Assembly: GCF_040409955.1 (NCBI RefSeq)
Contig: NZ_CP123384.1
Coordinates: 1,116,001 to 1,180,000, forward strand
Source of the DNA: Salipiger sp. H15
GTDB taxonomy: Bacteria > Pseudomonadota > Alphaproteobacteria > Rhodobacterales > Rhodobacteraceae
DNA: 64,000 nucleotides
Direction of reading: 5' to 3'
Shown here: positions 40,335 to 48,869 of the stretch, in pieces
Layout: each line of letters opens with the position of its first letter
Numbering within the stretch: the stretch's first letter is position 1
The notes under the pieces: model-generated
What the model was told of the DNA's origin: nothing
The model's database searches: none
Seen by the model: only the letters and a program-made list of their open reading frames with translations
Position numbers and translations under genes: made by a program

Positions 40335-40924
40335 TGCGCTTCCGGCTCGGCCTCACCGGCTCGATCGGCATGGGAAAGTCGCAGACGGCGGCCTTCTTCG
40401 CCGAGGCCGGTTGCCCGGTCTGGGACGCGGATGCGGCGGTGCACCGGCTCTACGGTGCCGGCGGCGCGGCGGTCGGCCCGATCGCGGCGGCCTTTCCGGC
40501 GGCCGTCACGGACGGCGCGGTTTCACGTGAGGCGCTGCGCGGGATTATCGCGGCGGATCCCGGCGCGCTGGCGCGGATCGAGGCGATCGTGCATCCGCTG
40601 GTGCGCGAGGACCGCGCGCGCTTTGCCGAGTGCCATCCCGGGGCCATCGGGGTCTTCGACATTCCCCTGCTCTACGAGACCGGATCCGAGGCCGAGTTCG
40701 ACGCTGTGGCCTGCGTCACCGTCCCCGGGGAGATCCAGCGCGAACGGGTGCTGGCGCGCGGCACGATGAGCGAGGCGGATCTCGACCGCATCCTTGCCCG
40801 CCAGATGCCGACTGCCGAGAAATGCGCCCGCGCGGATTTTGTGATCACAACGGACACGCTGGACCATGCCCGCGCGCAGGTTCAGGATGTGCTGAAGGAA
40901 ATCGAAAGGCGGACCGATGCGTGA
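40334..40924 (+). CDS. coaE: Dephospho-CoA kinase
   Basis: CoaE phosphorylates dephospho-CoA, the last step of CoA synthesis. The 196-residue product opens with the P-loop GLTGSIGMGKS, followed by VWDADAAVHRLY and VFDIPLLYETGSE. Its start shares one base with the aroE stop, and its end overlaps dnaQ by eight bases. A weak parS-like core (TTTCACGTGA) lies inside it at 40521-40530 but has poor flanks. Confidence 0.96.
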   Translation: MRFRLGLTGSIGMGKSQTAAFFAEAGCPVWDADAAVHRLYGAGGAAVGPIAAAFPAAVTDGAVSREALRGIIAADPGALARIEAIVHPLVREDRARFAECHPGAIGVFDIPLLYETGSEAEFDAVACVTVPGEIQRERVLARGTMSEADLDRILARQMPTAEKCARADFVITTDTLDHARAQVQDVLKEIERRTDA

Positions 40925-41609
40925 GATTGTTCTCGATACGGAAACAACGGGCTTCGAACCGGAGCAGGGCGACCGGATCGTCGAGATCGGCGCCGTCGAG
41001 CTCTACAATCACGTGCCCACGGGCAAGGTCTACCACCAGTACATCAACCCCGAGCGGTCGATGCCGCAGGAGGCCTTCGAGGTGCACGGGCTGGGTGACG
41101 ACTTCCTGCGCGACAAGCCGGTCTTCGCGAAGATCGTCGACGACTTCCTTGCCTTCATCGGCACCGATGCCAAGCTGGTGATCCACAACGCCACATTCGA
41201 CGTGAAATTCCTGAACGCCGAGCTGAAATGGGCGAACCGCCCGCTGCTGCCGAAGGATTGCGCCATCGACACGCTGATGATCGCGCGCAAGAAGTTCCCC
41301 GGCTCGCCCGCCTCGCTCGACGCGCTCTGCCGCCGCTTCGGCATCGACAACTCGAGCCGGACGCTGCACGGCGCGCTGCTCGACAGCGAGATCCTCGCGG
41401 ATGTCTACCTGGAACTGATCGGCGGCAAGCAGCCCGACCTCGTGCTGGCGCCGGTCTCCGCCGGGCGCTCGAACTCGGGCACGGACGAGGAATGGCGCCC
41501 GGCGCGGCGCCCGGTGCCGCTGGCCTCGCGGATCACCGATGAAGAAAAGGCGGCTCACGCCGCCTTTGTCGAGAAACTCGGAGAGAAGGCGCTCTGGTCG
41601 CGGGGCTGA
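40917..41609 (+). CDS. dnaQ: DNA polymerase III epsilon subunit (proofreading exonuclease)
   Basis: The 3'-5' exonuclease of the replicative polymerase. The 230-residue product has Exo I IVLDTETTGFEPEQGD (D7 and E9), Exo II HNATFDVKFLN and Exo III HGALLDSEILADVY. Length and order fit DnaQ. It is last in the maf-aroE-coaE-dnaQ chain and close to oriC, as in other alphaproteobacteria. Confidence 0.96.
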   Translation: MREIVLDTETTGFEPEQGDRIVEIGAVELYNHVPTGKVYHQYINPERSMPQEAFEVHGLGDDFLRDKPVFAKIVDDFLAFIGTDAKLVIHNATFDVKFLNAELKWANRPLLPKDCAIDTLMIARKKFPGSPASLDALCRRFGIDNSSRTLHGALLDSEILADVYLELIGGKQPDLVLAPVSAGRSNSGTDEEWRPARRPVPLASRITDEEKAAHAAFVEKLGEKALWSRG

Positions 41610-41631
41610 GGCCCCGCCACCCTGCCCGCGC

Positions 41632-42159
41632 TCAGGCGTCGAGCTTGCGCTCTTCCGGAGCCGGCGCGCTGGCCTGCTGACGGCGGAGGATCTCGTTGCG
41701 GTAGAGCGCGACGAAATCGATGGTCTCGAGGTTCAGCGGCGGGAAGCCACCGTCGCGGGTCACGTCCGACACGATGCGGCGCACGAAGGGGAAGAGCATC
41801 CGCGGGCATTCGATCAGCAGGAACGGGTGCAGCTGCTCCTGCGGCACGCCTTCGATGTTGAACACGCCGGCATAGTCGAGCTCGAGCAGGAACAGCATGT
41901 CGCCGCTGGCCTTCGACTTGGACTCGACCTTCAGCTTCAGCACCACCTCGTACTGGTTCTCGGCCGAGCGCTTCTTGGCGTCGAGGTTGACCTGCACCTG
42001 CACATCGGGCTGGACCTCGCCGCTCACACCCTTCTGCGCGAGGATGTTCTCGAAGCTCATGTCGCGCACGAACTGCGCAAGCACGTTCATCTTCACCGCC
42101 GCCGGGGCCTGCTGCGCCGCTGCCGCGCCGTTTTCGTTCATTTCGCTGATTTCAGCCAT
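41632..42159 (-). CDS. secB: Protein-export chaperone SecB
   Basis: SecB keeps preproteins unfolded and hands them to SecA. The 175-residue protein has the core QFVRDMSFENILAQKG, a DVQVQVNLDAKK strand and LELDYAGVFNIEGVP. ECPRMLFPFVRRIVSDVTRDGG follows, with an extended C-terminal tail. It is convergent to dnaQ and is followed upstream by the separately started fxsA on the same strand. Confidence 0.96.
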   Translation of the reverse strand: MAEISEMNENGAAAAQQAPAAVKMNVLAQFVRDMSFENILAQKGVSGEVQPDVQVQVNLDAKKRSAENQYEVVLKLKVESKSKASGDMLFLLELDYAGVFNIEGVPQEQLHPFLLIECPRMLFPFVRRIVSDVTRDGGFPPLNLETIDFVALYRNEILRRQQASAPAPEERKLDA

Positions 42160-42210
42160 GAGAAGCTCCTGTTGGATTTTCCTCCGGAATAGCAGCCCCC
42201 GGCTAACGGC

Positions 42211-42723
42211 TCAATGCTTAGTCCAGCCTGACCCAGGGTGATTGGGGCGCTTGGAGCCCGGGATCTCGGTGAATTCCCCCTCGATCACGTCATCTTGTGC
42301 GGCGGGGCCCGGACGGTAGGGCTCGGTGCGCGGTCGTGCGCCCGTGGTGCTCTGACCACCCATCTCGATGCGCTGCACCTTGATGCGGCTCGACAGGTAC
42401 CGCATCACCCAGTCCCGCACCGCCGGGATCAGCAGCGCGAAGCCGCAGGCGTCGGTGAAGAAACCGGGGGTCAGCAGCAGCGCGCCCGACAGCAGGATCA
42501 TCGCGCCATGGGCCAGCGGCCGCGTCGGATCCTGCAGCCGCGAGAACGAGCTCTGCAGGTCGGTCAGCGCCCGCAGACCCTCGCGCCGGACCAGCGACGT
42601 GCCGAGGATGGCGGTCAGCACGACGATCAGCAGCGTCGGCCAGAGACCGATCAGCCCCCCGACCTGGATGAACAGCGTGATCTCGATCAGCGGCACCGCG
42701 ACGAATGCCAGAAACAGCCACAT
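42211..42723 (-). CDS. FxsA-family membrane protein
   Basis: FxsA relatives are small inner-membrane proteins first noted for suppressing phage exclusion. The 170-residue product begins MWLFLAFVAVPLIEITLFIQVGG, has GLWPTLLIVVLTAILGTSLVRREG and a third hydrophobic segment AHGAMILLSGALLLTPGFFTDACGF. A hydrophilic C-terminal tail follows. Function here is unknown. It is divergent from the Tim44-like gene. Confidence 0.87.
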   Translation of the reverse strand: MWLFLAFVAVPLIEITLFIQVGGLIGLWPTLLIVVLTAILGTSLVRREGLRALTDLQSSFSRLQDPTRPLAHGAMILLSGALLLTPGFFTDACGFALLIPAVRDWVMRYLSSRIKVQRIEMGGQSTTGARPRTEPYRPGPAAQDDVIEGEFTEIPGSKRPNHPGSGWTKH

Positions 42724-42827
42724 GGCCTCTCTCCTTTTCCGTGGGAGCGCACCGGTAGACTTGGCCGCGCCCAGTGCCTACATAGGAAGGCACCAAGAGA
42801 TTTTCCATGTTTGCCCAAGAGGTGCCG

Positions 42828-43487
42828 ATGAATATGCCGATCGTCCAGCTGCTGGTACTTGCCGCGATCGCGATCTTCCTGATCCTGCGTCTGCGGAGCG
42901 TGCTGGGCACACGCGACGGGTTCGAGAAACCGCCGGTACAGGCCCCGAGCCGCCGCGACGACAGCCGTCGGGGCTTCGAGGTGATCGAGGGCGGACCGGA
43001 TCACGACATCATCGACCACGCGCCCGAGGGCAGCCCCGCGGCCAAGGCGCTTGCGCGCATGAAGGCGGTGGAGCCCAGCTTCAACGTCGGGGAGTTCCTC
43101 GGCGGTGCCCGCGGCGCCTACGAGATGATCCTGATGGGCTTCGAGCGCGGCGAGGTCGAGGAGCTGAAGCCCTTCCTCGCGCCCGATGTCTATGACAGCT
43201 TCGCCGAGGTGGTCGAAACCCGCCGCCAGCAGGGGCTGACCATCGAGTCCGAATTCGTCGGCGTGCGCGAGATGTCCCTCGTCGACGCGAGCTTCGACGA
43301 GGACAGCGGCCTTGCCGAGATCACCGTGCGCTACACCGGCGAGCTGACCTCGGTGGTGAAGGATGCGACCGGTTCGGTGATCGAGGGCAGCCCGACTTCG
43401 GTGAAACGTCAGAAGGACGTCTGGACCTACGCCCGCAACATGGGTAGCGACGATCCCAACTGGCAGCTGGTCGCGACCGACGAATGA
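42828..43487 (+). CDS. Tim44-like domain protein
   Basis: The 219-residue product has one N-terminal transmembrane helix (IVQLLVLAAIAIFLILRLRS) and a C-terminal Tim44-like domain (FNVGEFLGGARGAYEMILMGFERGEVEELKPFL, then IESEFVGVREMSLVDASFDE). The domain relates it to mitochondrial import protein Tim44 and to bacterial TimA. The ATG at 42828 has AGAGG upstream. It overlaps mltA by four bases and lies near secB, so a link to protein export is an attractive inference. Confidence 0.87.
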   Translation: MNMPIVQLLVLAAIAIFLILRLRSVLGTRDGFEKPPVQAPSRRDDSRRGFEVIEGGPDHDIIDHAPEGSPAAKALARMKAVEPSFNVGEFLGGARGAYEMILMGFERGEVEELKPFLAPDVYDSFAEVVETRRQQGLTIESEFVGVREMSLVDASFDEDSGLAEITVRYTGELTSVVKDATGSVIEGSPTSVKRQKDVWTYARNMGSDDPNWQLVATDE

Positions 43488-44551
43488 AGGGCGCGATCCG
43501 GGCGGCCGTGCTGACAGGAGCGATACTGACAGGTGCCATGGCCGCTGCGGAAAGCGATACCAGCTACGAGATCCTGAGCTTCAGCGATCTCGACGGATGG
43601 GCGACGGATGATCATTCCGCCGCCCTTTCGGTTTTTCTAAATACCTGCCGCGACATGAACGATCCCGACTGGGTGTCGCTCTGCGCCTTGGCGCGCGATG
43701 CCGGCGACGCGCGGGAGTTCTTCGAGCTGTTCTTCCGCCCGGTGCTGATCTCCGGCGCGCCCGAGGATGCCGAGGAAGGCACCGGCGGGCTCTTCACCGG
43801 CTATTTCGAACCCGAGATCGACGGCGCGTTGCAGCCTGACGAGCGCTACAGCCACCCGATCTACCGCCTTCCGCCCGAGATCGGGGAAACCGAGGGCCCC
43901 TGGCTCACCCGCCGCGACATCGTCACCGGCGACGCGATGAAGGACCGCGGGCTCGAGATCGCGTGGATCGCCGATCCGGTGGAGCTGTTCTTCCTGCAGG
44001 TGCAGGGTTCGGGCCGCATCCGCCTGCCCGACGGGCATCACCTGCGGGTGGGTTACGGCGGTGCCAACGGCCATCCCTACCGCTCGATCGGCAAGGAGCT
44101 GGTTGCGCGCGGCACCTTCACCCCGCACGAGGTCTCGGCCCAGGTCATCAAGACCTGGGTGCGCGAGAACCCCGAGGACGGGGCCGAACTGCTGATGCAC
44201 AACCCCTCCTACGTGTTCTTCCGCGAGGTGAACGAGGTTCCGGCCGATCTCGGCCCGCTCGGCGCGATGAACCGCTCGATCACCGCGCTGCGCTCGATCG
44301 CCGTGGACCCGGCCTTCGTGCCGCTGGGCGCGCCTGTCTGGATCGAGAAGGAAGGCGCGGAACCCATGCACCGGCTGATGATCGCGCAGGACACGGGGTC
44401 CGCCATCAAGGGCCCGCAGCGCGCCGACATCTTCATGGGCACCGGCGACGAGGCCGGGCGCCGCGCCGGCACGATGAAGGATCCGGGCCGCCTCGTGGTG
44501 CTGCTGCCGATCCAGCGCGCCTATGCGCTGTTGCCGGAGTCGGTGCTGTGA
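43484..44551 (+). CDS. mltA: Membrane-bound lytic murein transglycosylase A
   Basis: MltA cleaves the glycan strands of peptidoglycan. The 355-residue product begins with a signal peptide (GAIRAAVLTGAILTGAMAAAE). The MltA domain has GYFEPEIDGAL and the GSGRIRLPDG region. A C-terminal 3D domain carries IAQDTGSAIKGPQRADIFMG with the catalytic Asp and ends WTGDEAG-like (GTGDEAG). No lipobox is seen, so it may be soluble in the periplasm. ATGA overlap with the Tim44-like gene. Confidence 0.93.
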   Translation: MKGAIRAAVLTGAILTGAMAAAESDTSYEILSFSDLDGWATDDHSAALSVFLNTCRDMNDPDWVSLCALARDAGDAREFFELFFRPVLISGAPEDAEEGTGGLFTGYFEPEIDGALQPDERYSHPIYRLPPEIGETEGPWLTRRDIVTGDAMKDRGLEIAWIADPVELFFLQVQGSGRIRLPDGHHLRVGYGGANGHPYRSIGKELVARGTFTPHEVSAQVIKTWVRENPEDGAELLMHNPSYVFFREVNEVPADLGPLGAMNRSITALRSIAVDPAFVPLGAPVWIEKEGAEPMHRLMIAQDTGSAIKGPQRADIFMGTGDEAGRRAGTMKDPGRLVVLLPIQRAYALLPESVL

Positions 44552-45138
44552 GCCGCCGCAAGCTGCGCCCCGAGGAGGTCGAGCTCTGGGAGCTTGTCGC
44601 GCGCAGCGCCGAGAAGCTGCCCGGGCGCAAGCTGGCGCCCGAAGCCCCTGCCGCGAAACCCGCCAAGCTGCGCAAGCCGGTGCTGCCGCGCGACCCGGTG
44701 CCCGACTTCGCGCTGGGCGTGCGGGCGCCGAGCCCGCAGGAGCGCCACGACTTCTACGCCTCGACCTCGGACCGGCTGTCGCAGGAGCCGGTGCGCATGG
44801 ACGCCAAGGCCTTCGGCCGGCTCAAGCGCGGCAAGCTGCAGCCCGAGGCACGCATCGACCTGCACGGCATGACGCTGGACCAGGCGCATCGCGAGCTGGC
44901 GGGCTTCATCCTCGGCACGCATATGCGGGGGTTCCGGCTGGTGCTGGTGATCACCGGCAAGGGTATGCGCGAGGACCCGCATGACCCGATGCCGCGTCGG
45001 CGCGGCGTGCTGAAGACGCAGGTGCCGCTGTGGCTGCGCCTGCCGCCGCTTTCGGCCTGCGTGTTGCAGGTCGCCGAGGCGCATCTCAAGCACGGCGGCG
45101 GCGGGGCTTATTACGTCTATCTCAGCAAGCGTCGCTGA
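44548..45138 (+). CDS. Smr-domain protein
   Basis: The 196-residue product starts at a GTG overlapping the mltA stop (GTGA). Its C-terminal half is an Smr domain with IDLHGMTLDQAHREL, a conserved middle helix and VITGKGMRED, the region corresponding to the usual HGKG motif. Smr domains are nuclease-like and occur in MutS2 and stand-alone proteins. An N-terminal basic, proline-rich segment precedes it. Confidence 0.88.
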   Translation: MSRRKLRPEEVELWELVARSAEKLPGRKLAPEAPAAKPAKLRKPVLPRDPVPDFALGVRAPSPQERHDFYASTSDRLSQEPVRMDAKAFGRLKRGKLQPEARIDLHGMTLDQAHRELAGFILGTHMRGFRLVLVITGKGMREDPHDPMPRRRGVLKTQVPLWLRLPPLSACVLQVAEAHLKHGGGGAYYVYLSKRR

Positions 45139-45153
45139 CGCGCCGCGCCGGGC

Positions 45154-45669
45154 TCAGCCGAGGATCATCTCGACATGCTCGGCAAGGTAGATGCGCAGCC
45201 ACGGCGTGAAGGCCTCGGGCCTTGCCTCGATCCGGGCCCGCAGCTCGGGCAGGGTGAGCCAGTCCGTGTCCATGACCTCGGCGGCGTTCGGGGCGGGCTC
45301 GGTCCCTGCCCCGGCCTCGGCGACGAAGATGTCCACCAGCTCGTGCTCGGTCATGCCGCCGCCCACCTCGGCGCGGTACTCCACCTGCCCGCGATACACC
45401 GGGTTCAGCCCGTGCAGGCCAAGCTCCTCGTCGAGCCGGCGCAGCGCGCAGTCGCGCGGCGTCTCGTCCCAGTGCGGATGGGTGCAGCAGGTGTTCGCCC
45501 AGAGACCCGGCGTGTGGTACTTCCCGAGCGCCCGGCGCTGCAGCAGCGTGCGGCCCTCGCGCATGACGAAGACCGAGACCGCCTTGTGGCGCAGCCCCCG
45601 GAAATGCACTTCGAGCTTGTCCGCCGGCACCAGCTGGCCGTCGATCCATGCGGGGATGTCCTGAGCCAT
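45154..45669 (-). CDS. idi: Isopentenyl-diphosphate delta-isomerase, type I
   Basis: The enzyme interconverts IPP and DMAPP, feeding isoprenoid synthesis. The 171-residue protein has the Nudix-like fold with the active-site block WANTCCTHPHWDE (Cys61/62). RRLDEELGL, a Nudix-type helix, and the conserved EHELVDIF follow. It is leftward and convergent with the Smr gene; no carotenoid genes are adjacent. Confidence 0.93.
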   Translation of the reverse strand: MAQDIPAWIDGQLVPADKLEVHFRGLRHKAVSVFVMREGRTLLQRRALGKYHTPGLWANTCCTHPHWDETPRDCALRRLDEELGLHGLNPVYRGQVEYRAEVGGGMTEHELVDIFVAEAGAGTEPAPNAAEVMDTDWLTLPELRARIEARPEAFTPWLRIYLAEHVEMILG

Positions 45670-45818
45670 GCCGCGCCTCCTTCTGAGGCGCCTGTTTCCC
45701 TTGTGCCCGCGGCAAGGTCAAGAAGCGGCGATTTCGCGGTCGCAGGCATTACGTCGCAGCGCATCCTGCGGCAATGTGATCTAAGCCCGTCCCAGGAGAC
45801 GCGTACCGGGAGATGTGT

Positions 45819-46232
45819 ATGTACAACAAGATGATACTGGCTGCCGCATGGGTGCTCGCCGCGGGAGCCGCGCAGGCCGGTGACGCCGAGGCCGGCAAGA
45901 CCGTCTTCGAGCAGCGCTGCCGCGCCTGCCACATGATGCAGGCCGCCGACGGCACGCTCGTGCAGAAGGGCGGCAAGACCGGCCCCAACCTCTACGGGGT
46001 GATCGGCCGGGTCGCGGGCAGCGAGGACGGCTACCGCTACAAGGCCTCGATCGTCGCGGCGGGGGAAAAGGGCCTCGTCTGGGACGAGGCGAGCTTCACC
46101 ACCTACGTGCAGGACCCCTCGGCCTTCCTGCAGGACTATCTGGGCGACGCCGGCGCGCGCTCGGGCATGACGTTCAAGCTCAAGAAGGGCATGGAGGACG
46201 TCTTCGCCTACCTCGCCTCGGTCTCCGAGTAG
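45819..46232 (+). CDS. Class I cytochrome c (c2-like)
   Basis: The 137-residue protein has a signal peptide (MYNKMILAAAWVLAAGAAQA), then the heme-binding CRACH (C34, C37, H38). A methionine ligand is likely in GMTFKLKK (M117). This is a soluble periplasmic electron carrier of the cytochrome c2 / c550 type. The ATG at 45819 has GGGAG six bases upstream; an ATG six bases earlier is less well placed. Confidence 0.92.
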   Translation: MYNKMILAAAWVLAAGAAQAGDAEAGKTVFEQRCRACHMMQAADGTLVQKGGKTGPNLYGVIGRVAGSEDGYRYKASIVAAGEKGLVWDEASFTTYVQDPSAFLQDYLGDAGARSGMTFKLKKGMEDVFAYLASVSE

Positions 46233-46256
46233 GAATTTTCCGCGACACGGAACGAC

Positions 46257-46284
46257 AAAGGGCACTCCCGCGGGAGTGCCCTTT
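46257..46284. terminator. Bidirectional intrinsic terminator (cytochrome c / polysaccharide export gene)
   Basis: A perfect 14-bp palindrome arm, AAAGGGCACTCCCG/CGGGAGTGCCCTTT, is followed by CCTTTT on the plus strand and sits between convergent genes. Confidence 0.88.
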
Positions 46285-46311
46285 CCTTTTCGGTGCGTGC
46301 GGATGGCGCCG

Positions 46312-47439
46312 TCAGAACGCGTTCGCGACGTTCACCGTGCGCTGCGTCGTGGAGACGCCGGTGTTCACGATGCTCAGCAGCGTCTGCAGGCCGGCCATCG
46401 GGCTTTCGGTGGCGAGCACGACGTCGTCGGGGTAGATCTGGAACTTGCGCGCGGCAAAGAGACCGTCGGCGCTGGTCAGGTCGAAGGTGAAGACCACCTG
46501 CTGCATGTTCGGCGCGCTGCCGTCGGAGCGCAGCTGGCGCGGGCTGTATTCGCGCAGCACCATGACCCCGGTGGGATCGGCGCGCACATCATAAAGACCG
46601 CCGACCAGCGACAGCGCCTCGAGCGCGTTGATCTCTTCCTTGGGGAAGTTCACCAGCGTCTGCCGCGACGAGGCGCCGATGCCGGTGAAGGTGCGGTAAT
46701 CCTCCTCGACGACGACGGTGTCGCCCGGCAGCAGCAGCGTGTTGTAGCGCGCGTCCTGCATCAGCGTGCGGGCCGAGATCTCGTAGGTCGCACCCTGGCG
46801 GATGAGCCGCACCAGCGGGTTCTTCAGGCTGGTGCTGATCCCGCCGGCGTCGGCGAAGAGCCCGAGGATCTTGTAGTTGCGCGAGGGCATCGGGAAGCTG
46901 CCGGGCTTGGACACGCCGCCGACCATCTCGATGGCATTGCCGCGGCCCTCGGTGAGGCTGACCTGCACCTGCGCGGTGGGCACGATCGTCTCGAGCTTTT
47001 CCTGGATGCGCTGGCGGGCGACGTTGGGGCTGAGCCCGCGCACGAAGACCTCGTCGACGTAAGGCAGGAAGATCGCGCCGTTCGGGCCGACCTCGATGCC
47101 GGGAAGGATCGTCGATTTCTCCGACCCGTTGGTCAGCAGCGAGTTCTCCTGGCTGTCCCAGATGCGGACCTCGAGCAGGTCGCCGGTCTGGATCACGCTC
47201 TGGTTCACGCCGGTCGAGGTGCCGAGCCAGTTGCTGTCCATCTCAGGGCCGGTGCGCGGCCACGACGCGATCAGCGGCATGTTCGCCCGGCTCACCTTGA
47301 TCACCTGGAAGCTGGGATGCGCCTTGTCGGGCTGAGACAGGATCTCGGACTGCACCGCCGCACCGCGTGGCAGAGCGCAGCCCCCGAGAAGAGCAAGGCT
47401 CGCCGCCAGGGCGATGAAACGTCGCGAGAAAGTCAGCAC
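46312..47439 (-). CDS. Wza-like polysaccharide export lipoprotein
   Basis: Wza/KpsD-type outer-membrane proteins form the exit pore for capsule or exopolysaccharide. With the GTG at 47439 (GGAG six bases upstream) the product is 375 residues and begins LTFSRRFIALAASLALLGGC, a lipobox signal. It has a polysaccharide export (BexD/Wza) domain with IQTGDLLEVRIWD and a SLBB-like domain with GGVSKPGSFPMPS. It is divergent from the sugar transferase gene, and a 14-bp palindrome lies between them. Confidence 0.92.
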   Translation of the reverse strand: MLTFSRRFIALAASLALLGGCALPRGAAVQSEILSQPDKAHPSFQVIKVSRANMPLIASWPRTGPEMDSNWLGTSTGVNQSVIQTGDLLEVRIWDSQENSLLTNGSEKSTILPGIEVGPNGAIFLPYVDEVFVRGLSPNVARQRIQEKLETIVPTAQVQVSLTEGRGNAIEMVGGVSKPGSFPMPSRNYKILGLFADAGGISTSLKNPLVRLIRQGATYEISARTLMQDARYNTLLLPGDTVVVEEDYRTFTGIGASSRQTLVNFPKEEINALEALSLVGGLYDVRADPTGVMVLREYSPRQLRSDGSAPNMQQVVFTFDLTSADGLFAARKFQIYPDDVVLATESPMAGLQTLLSIVNTGVSTTQRTVNVANAF

Positions 47440-47542
47440 GGTGAACTCCAGGTCATTCGGAGGGTTTCTAAAGCTCTGACCGGGGTGATAGACAGTTTCA
47501 AGCTTCGGGAAAAGGCGATGGTATCCCGGGTGGGCATTTCTT

Positions 47543-47556
47543 CGCAACGCGTTGCG
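47543..47556. promoter_or_regulatory. 14-bp palindrome in the divergent exopolysaccharide promoter region
   Basis: CGCAACGCGTTGCG is a perfect palindrome 26 bp before the sugar transferase ATG and 104 bp before the Wza-like GTG. It is a possible operator for a shared regulator; none is identified. Confidence 0.4.
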
Positions 47557-47582
47557 CGGTTGCATGCTGGGAGAGGACGGGA

Positions 47583-48194
47583 ATGACGGTCACGAAGCGG
47601 TTGCTGGACATTGCAATTGCCGCATTTCTCCTGATCCTCCTGTCGCCCCTGATCCTCGGAATCTGCCTCGTCATCCTGCTGCGCGACGGCGGGCCGGTTC
47701 TTTACCTTTCCGAAAGGATGAAGACGCCGGACGAGGGCTTCCGGCTGTGGAAATTCCGCACGATGCGCCCGGATGCGGGCGACCGGGGCGTGTCAGGCGG
47801 CGACAAGTCCAGCCGAATCTCTGAAACGGGAAAATTTCTCAGGCAGTATCGGCTCGACGAGCTTCCGCAGCTCTGGAACATCCTGCGCGGCGACATCAGC
47901 TTCGTCGGGCCCCGCCCGCCGCTGCGCCGCTACACCGAGATGTTCCCGGAGCTATATGCCGAGGTGCTGCGCGCCCGGCCCGGGGTGACCGGCCTTGCCA
48001 CCCTCGCCTTCCACCGCACCGAGGAACGGTTGCTCGCGCCCTGCCGCAATGCCGACGAGACCGAGGCGGTCTATTGCCGGCGCTGCGTGCCGCGCAAGGC
48101 AAGGCTCGACCTGATCTACGCCCGCCGCCGCAGCCTCTGCTACGATCTTCGCCTGATGGCGGCGACCGTGGTCAGGCGCATTGGGCTGCACTGA
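47583..48194 (+). CDS. Undecaprenyl-phosphate sugar phosphotransferase (initiating glycosyltransferase)
   Basis: This enzyme loads the first sugar-1-phosphate on undecaprenyl phosphate. The 203-residue product begins with one helix (KRLLDIAIAAFLLILLSPLI), then WKFRTMRPDAGD, RQYRLDELPQLWN and FVGPRPPLR, which are the family signature motifs. It lacks the long N-terminal domain seen in WbaP, so it is the short type. The sugar cannot be inferred. Confidence 0.94.
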   Translation: MTVTKRLLDIAIAAFLLILLSPLILGICLVILLRDGGPVLYLSERMKTPDEGFRLWKFRTMRPDAGDRGVSGGDKSSRISETGKFLRQYRLDELPQLWNILRGDISFVGPRPPLRRYTEMFPELYAEVLRARPGVTGLATLAFHRTEERLLAPCRNADETEAVYCRRCVPRKARLDLIYARRRSLCYDLRLMAATVVRRIGLH

Positions 48195-48869
48195 TCAGCG
48201 CTGGAGCTGCTGCATCGTGATGTAGCCGGTGGTCTCGCCCAGCCACTGCCGCGAGGCGACGATCTCGCCGCCGTCATCGACCACGTAGTAGTCGACGAAG
48301 GGCGCGCCGGTCTCGCTGGTGCAGGCTGCGACCATCTCGGTGCCGGTGGTCCGCACCTTGCCCTGCGCCGCCTCGACACGCTTGTCCGGCTCGACGTTGC
48401 AATGGTAGCTGATCTCTTCGGTCACGTCCTCGGGGGTGAGGAAGCGCTGCACGTAGACCGCCTGCCCCGCCTTGCGCCCGCGCACGAGGCCGAGCACGCG
48501 GTCCTCCTCGACCGACATCAGGTCACCGCCGAGACCGCGCGTGCCGGTGATCATCCCGTGGCGCAGCACGATCGCCTGGCGCTCGGCCGTGGCATAGGTC
48601 CGGTGCTCGCCGTTCTGCTCGATCTGCAGCGCCAGCGCCTCGGACTTGCGCTCGACGATGCGCAACCGGATGACCGGCAGATCGGTGGCCGCGAGCGTCT
48701 GGGCGACGGCCTTCTCGGAGATGCCCGCGGGCTCCTTGTCGTCGCCGCCGAAGATGGTGGCATAGGCGCTTTCCAGGATCGGGTCGCGGCGCTGGTCGTT
48801 GCCGCAGGCGGCCAACGAGGCGATCACCCCTGCAAGAAGCGCGACGCGGCAGGTTTTTTCGAAGGTCAT
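48195..48869 (-). CDS. YjbF-like lipoprotein (exopolysaccharide-associated)
   Basis: The 224-residue product has a lipoprotein signal (VALLAGVIASLAAC) and matches the YjbF/GfcB family, which is linked to group 4 capsule or Yjb polysaccharide. Its core includes VIRLRIVERKSEALALQ and VEPDKRVEAAQGKVRTTG. The ATG at 48869 overlaps the stop of yjbH by four bases. It ends at the convergent sugar transferase. Confidence 0.85.
   Translation of the reverse strand: MTFEKTCRVALLAGVIASLAACGNDQRRDPILESAYATIFGGDDKEPAGISEKAVAQTLAATDLPVIRLRIVERKSEALALQIEQNGEHRTYATAERQAIVLRHGMITGTRGLGGDLMSVEEDRVLGLVRGRKAGQAVYVQRFLTPEDVTEEISYHCNVEPDKRVEAAQGKVRTTGTEMVAACTSETGAPFVDYYVVDDGGEIVASRQWLGETTGYITMQQLQR

Noticed and set aside
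40519..40534. parS-like core inside coaE
   Set aside because: Only the central TTTCACGTGA is kept; the right flank is poor, so a chance codon context is likely.
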